Of a stretch of 64,000 nt of DNA, positions 62,014-64,000 are shown piece by piece (the first letter of the stretch is position 1; each line of letters opens with the position of its first letter). The stretch comes from Actinomadura sp. NBRC 104412 (lineage in GTDB: Bacteria > Actinomycetota > Actinomycetes > Streptosporangiales > Streptosporangiaceae), in assembly GCF_030269515.1 (NCBI RefSeq), contig NZ_BSTM01000009.1:186001-250000 (forward strand), in the 5' to 3' direction. The notes under the pieces are model-generated. The model saw only the letters and a list, made by a program, of their open reading frames with translations. It did no database searches and was not told where the DNA came from. The position numbers and the translations under genes are program-made.

Positions 62014-62937
62014 TCAGGAGCGCGCCGCGCGCTCGCGTGCCCAGGCCACGGTCTCGGCCAGTCCCTCGGGCAGCGCCGTGCGGGGCGTCCAGCCGAGGTC
62101 GGCGGCCGTGGTGGACGGGTCGACCGCCATCGCGGGCAGGTCGCCGAGGCGGGGCGGGGCGAAGTCGGGCTCGTCCGGTGCCCCGGCGGCCGCGGCGACC
62201 AGGGTGTGCAGGTCGCGGTCGGTGGTCTGGAGCCCGGTGCCGACGTTGTACCGGCCGCCCCCGCCGCGCTCGCCGGTGGCGCGGGCGAAGGCGTCCACCA
62301 CGTCCAGGACGTAGACGTAGTCGCGGGTCTGCTTGCCGTCCCCGAAGACGCGGGTGGGGCGCCCGGCCAGCAGCGCGTCGGTGAAGATCGAGATGACGCC
62401 CGCCTCGCCGTCCGGGGTCTGCCGCGGCCCGTACACGTTGGCCAGCGTCAGGATGGTGAAGTCCAGGCCGTGCAGCGCGTGGTAGGCGCGGGTGTAGACC
62501 TCGCCGGTGACCTTGGACGCCGCGTACGGCGAGGCGGGGCGCAGCTCGGCCTCGGCCGGGACGGGCAGCGCGTCGGGGACGCCATAGACGGCGCAACTGG
62601 AGGTGAAGACGACCTTGCGGGTGCCCGCGGCGCGCGCCGCCTCCAGGACGTTCACGGTGCCGATCACATTGGTGCGGGCGTCGCCCAGCGGGTCCGCGAC
62701 GCTGGCGCGCACGCTGACCTGGGCCGCCAGATGGCAGATCACCTCGGGCGGACGCGCGGCGACCCGCTCCCTCAGCGCGGGGTCGGCCACGTCCATCCGC
62801 CAGAGCTCCACGCCGGGACGGAGGTTGGCGCCCGAGGACAGGTCGTCCAGCCCGATCACCTCGTGACCGTCGGCGATCAGCCGGTCGGCGAGATGGGATC
62901 CGATGAAGCCGGCCGCGCCGGTCACGAGAACGCGCAC
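62014..62937 (-). CDS. NAD-dependent sugar-nucleotide epimerase/dehydratase (GalE type)
   Basis: From the GTG at 62937 the protein has 307 residues. VTGAAGFIGSHLADRLIADGHEV is the dinucleotide-binding start, TSSCAVYG holds the active-site Ser, and SPYAASKVTGE gives the Tyr-xxx-Lys pair. LANVYGPRQTP and GDGKQTRDYVYVLDVVDA are extended SDR motifs. It probably acts on a UDP-sugar for cell-envelope glycan synthesis. TATCGT lies 7 bases before the start codon. Downstream neighbours are not glycan genes. Confidence 0.92.
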   Translation of the reverse strand: MRVLVTGAAGFIGSHLADRLIADGHEVIGLDDLSSGANLRPGVELWRMDVADPALRERVAARPPEVICHLAAQVSVRASVADPLGDARTNVIGTVNVLEAARAAGTRKVVFTSSCAVYGVPDALPVPAEAELRPASPYAASKVTGEVYTRAYHALHGLDFTILTLANVYGPRQTPDGEAGVISIFTDALLAGRPTRVFGDGKQTRDYVYVLDVVDAFARATGERGGGGRYNVGTGLQTTDRDLHTLVAAAAGAPDEPDFAPPRLGDLPAMAVDPSTTAADLGWTPRTALPEGLAETVAWARERAARS

Positions 62938-63016
62938 GCACAGCACGATACCGACGCCCCGCGGGCACGCGGGCGCGCCGAGGGACCGGACCCGGCCGGG
63001 GCCGGACGCGCGGCCG

Positions 63017-63316
63017 TCAGAGCTGGCCGGAGGACCGGCCCGCCGCCTCGGCCGACTTGATCTCGCCGCAGATCTGCTCGATCTTCCCCAGTACCTTGGC
63101 GCGCAGGTCCTCGGGTACCGGTTCGGAGCCGCAGCTCTTGCCCACCAGCTTCTTCACGGCCTCTTCGAGGTCGTACTCGCGCAGGCAGGGGCCGCACTCC
63201 TCCAGGTGCTGCCGCACCTCGCCGCAACCGCCCTGGTCCAGCTCGCCGTCCAGATACGTGTAGACGCGGGCCAGGACTTCCTCACACGGCGTCTCGTGGT
63301 GGTCGCCACAGCTCAT
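63017..63316 (-). CDS. rsrA: Zinc-binding anti-sigma factor of SigR (RsrA type)
   Basis: The protein has 99 residues. Cys3, Cys11, His37, Cys41, Cys44 and Cys62 correspond in position to the RsrA residues that bind zinc and form the redox disulfide. HLEECGPC is the ZAS motif. RsrA holds SigR under reducing conditions and releases it when its thiols oxidise, inducing thioredoxin and mycothiol genes. The start lies three bases after the sigR stop. It ends with a Gly/Ser-rich tail (AAGRSSGQL). Confidence 0.96.
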   Translation of the reverse strand: MSCGDHHETPCEEVLARVYTYLDGELDQGGCGEVRQHLEECGPCLREYDLEEAVKKLVGKSCGSEPVPEDLRAKVLGKIEQICGEIKSAEAAGRSSGQL

Positions 63317-63319
63317 GGC

Positions 63320-63994
63320 TCACTCACCCTTCCCGGTCGCCCGGGACAGGCCGCGCTCCCGGGCGTAGTCCTCAAGCATGCCGCGAAGCTGCCGCCGCCC
63401 GCGGTGCAAACGCGACATCACTGTCCCGATCGGCGTCCCCATGATCTCGGCGATCTCCTTGTAGGCGAAGCCCTCGACGTCGGCGAGGTACACCGCGATC
63501 CGGAACTCCTCGGGCAGGTCCTGCAGGGCGCGCTTCACATCGGTGTCGGGCAGGTGCTCCAGCGCCTCGGCCTCGGCCGACTTCAGGCCGCTGGAGGTGT
63601 GCGACTCCGCGCGCGCGAGCTGCCAGTCCTCGATCTCCTCGGTGGCCGCCTGCTGCGGCTGCCGCTGGCGCTTGCGGTAGGAGTTGATGAAGGTGTTGGT
63701 CAGGATCCGGTAGAGCCACGCCTTCAGGTTCGTGCCCTCCTTGAACTGGTGGAAGGACGCGAACGCCTTGGCGAAGGTCTCCTGGACGAGATCCTCCGCG
63801 TCCGCCGGGTTGCGGGTCATCCGCAACGCGGCCGAGTACAGCTGGTCCAAGAACGGGAGCACGTCGCGCTGGAAGCGCTCCTGGCGCTGCTCCACGGTCT
63901 CCGTGGTGCTCGGTACCTGACCCACCTCCTCGGCTGTGGCGGCGCCGTCGGCGCCGTACCTCACAGACGATATCGGGCCGCGGCTCCTCATCAC
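63320..63994 (-). CDS. sigR: ECF sigma factor SigR/SigH (thiol-oxidative stress)
   Basis: The frame gives 224 residues from a GTG at 63994, six bases from the window edge; starts at 63991 (ATG) and 63964 (GTG) are also possible, and the true start may lie outside. Region 2 has [53 protein letters not shown] and region 4 [47 protein letters not shown]. The last block is almost invariant in SigR and SigH. It precedes rsrA by three bases. In Streptomyces, SigR also exists as a longer unstable form made from an upstream start under oxidative stress; the 27-residue extension before VPSTTET could allow the same, but the promoter region is cut off. Confidence 0.96.
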   Translation of the reverse strand: MMRSRGPISSVRYGADGAATAEEVGQVPSTTETVEQRQERFQRDVLPFLDQLYSAALRMTRNPADAEDLVQETFAKAFASFHQFKEGTNLKAWLYRILTNTFINSYRKRQRQPQQAATEEIEDWQLARAESHTSSGLKSAEAEALEHLPDTDVKRALQDLPEEFRIAVYLADVEGFAYKEIAEIMGTPIGTVMSRLHRGRRQLRGMLEDYARERGLSRATGKGE

Positions 63995-64000
63995 GCCGCC

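Overview
The window is high-GC DNA (about 70% by eye) with many GTG and TTG starts and many coding overlaps of 1 to 26 bases. Gene content points to a filamentous actinomycete: two conservons, a fused Kgd-type 2-oxoglutarate decarboxylase, a WhiB1/WblE regulator beside a PdtaS kinase, nickel superoxide dismutase with its maturation protease, a SigR-RsrA pair and the actinobacterial biotin accessory protein BsaP. A Streptosporangiales/Thermomonosporaceae (Actinomadura-like) chromosome is my inference. I see no rRNA, tRNA, CRISPR, phage or transposase gene.

Layout. 1-6.1 kb: end of a secreted exonuclease/phosphatase-fold protein that has lost most catalytic residues, a small membrane protein, an unlisted 26-residue Cys-rich metallothionein-like peptide, a large Asp-box protein and a DUF1707 protein. 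6.1-6.9 kb: non-coding, with two very stable hairpins. 14.2-6.9 kb (minus): one sugar or polyol operon (ROK repressor, ABC ATPase, permease, binding protein, Gfo/Idh dehydrogenase, TIM-barrel isomerase). 22.1-14.4 kb (minus): two tandem conservons, the upstream one without cvnC. 22.4-29.5 kb: CbiX-like chelatase, enoyl-CoA hydratase and SDR pair, an NAD(P)-binding dehydrogenase, glutathionyl-hydroquinone-reductase-type transferase, Ser/Thr kinase, AIM24 protein. 29.7-36 kb: kgd, DUF6104, DUF4097-PadR operon and a lipoprotein. 36.2-41.6 kb: quinone-oxidoreductase-like dehydrogenase, an amino-acid ABC importer and malic enzyme. 41.9-46.9 kb: CGNR zinc-finger protein, sodX/sodN, acetyltransferase, RsbW-like anti-sigma with a SigB/F-type sigma factor, membrane protein and lipid kinase. 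47.2-58.8 kb: whiB1, pdtaS, bioF, GntR regulator, a Uma2 pair, bioB-bioD, a lipoprotein, an IlvG-like TPP enzyme, an acetyltransferase, BsaP and a biotin carboxylase. 58.9-64 kb: two HD-domain membrane phosphohydrolases, a sugar epimerase, rsrA and sigR.

The most interesting signals lie between genes. A 12-base sequence occurs in opposite orientations 34 bases before both the DUF4097-PadR operon and the lipoprotein after it, and related sequences precede both conservons and the DUF1707 gene, suggesting a local regulon. A roughly 190-bp multi-hairpin repeat occurs in inverted orientation between two convergent gene pairs. A perfect CRP-type site lies upstream of whiB1. Several genes have a TANNNT box 6-7 bases before the start codon, the pattern of leaderless mRNAs; one of them is the Cys-rich peptide.
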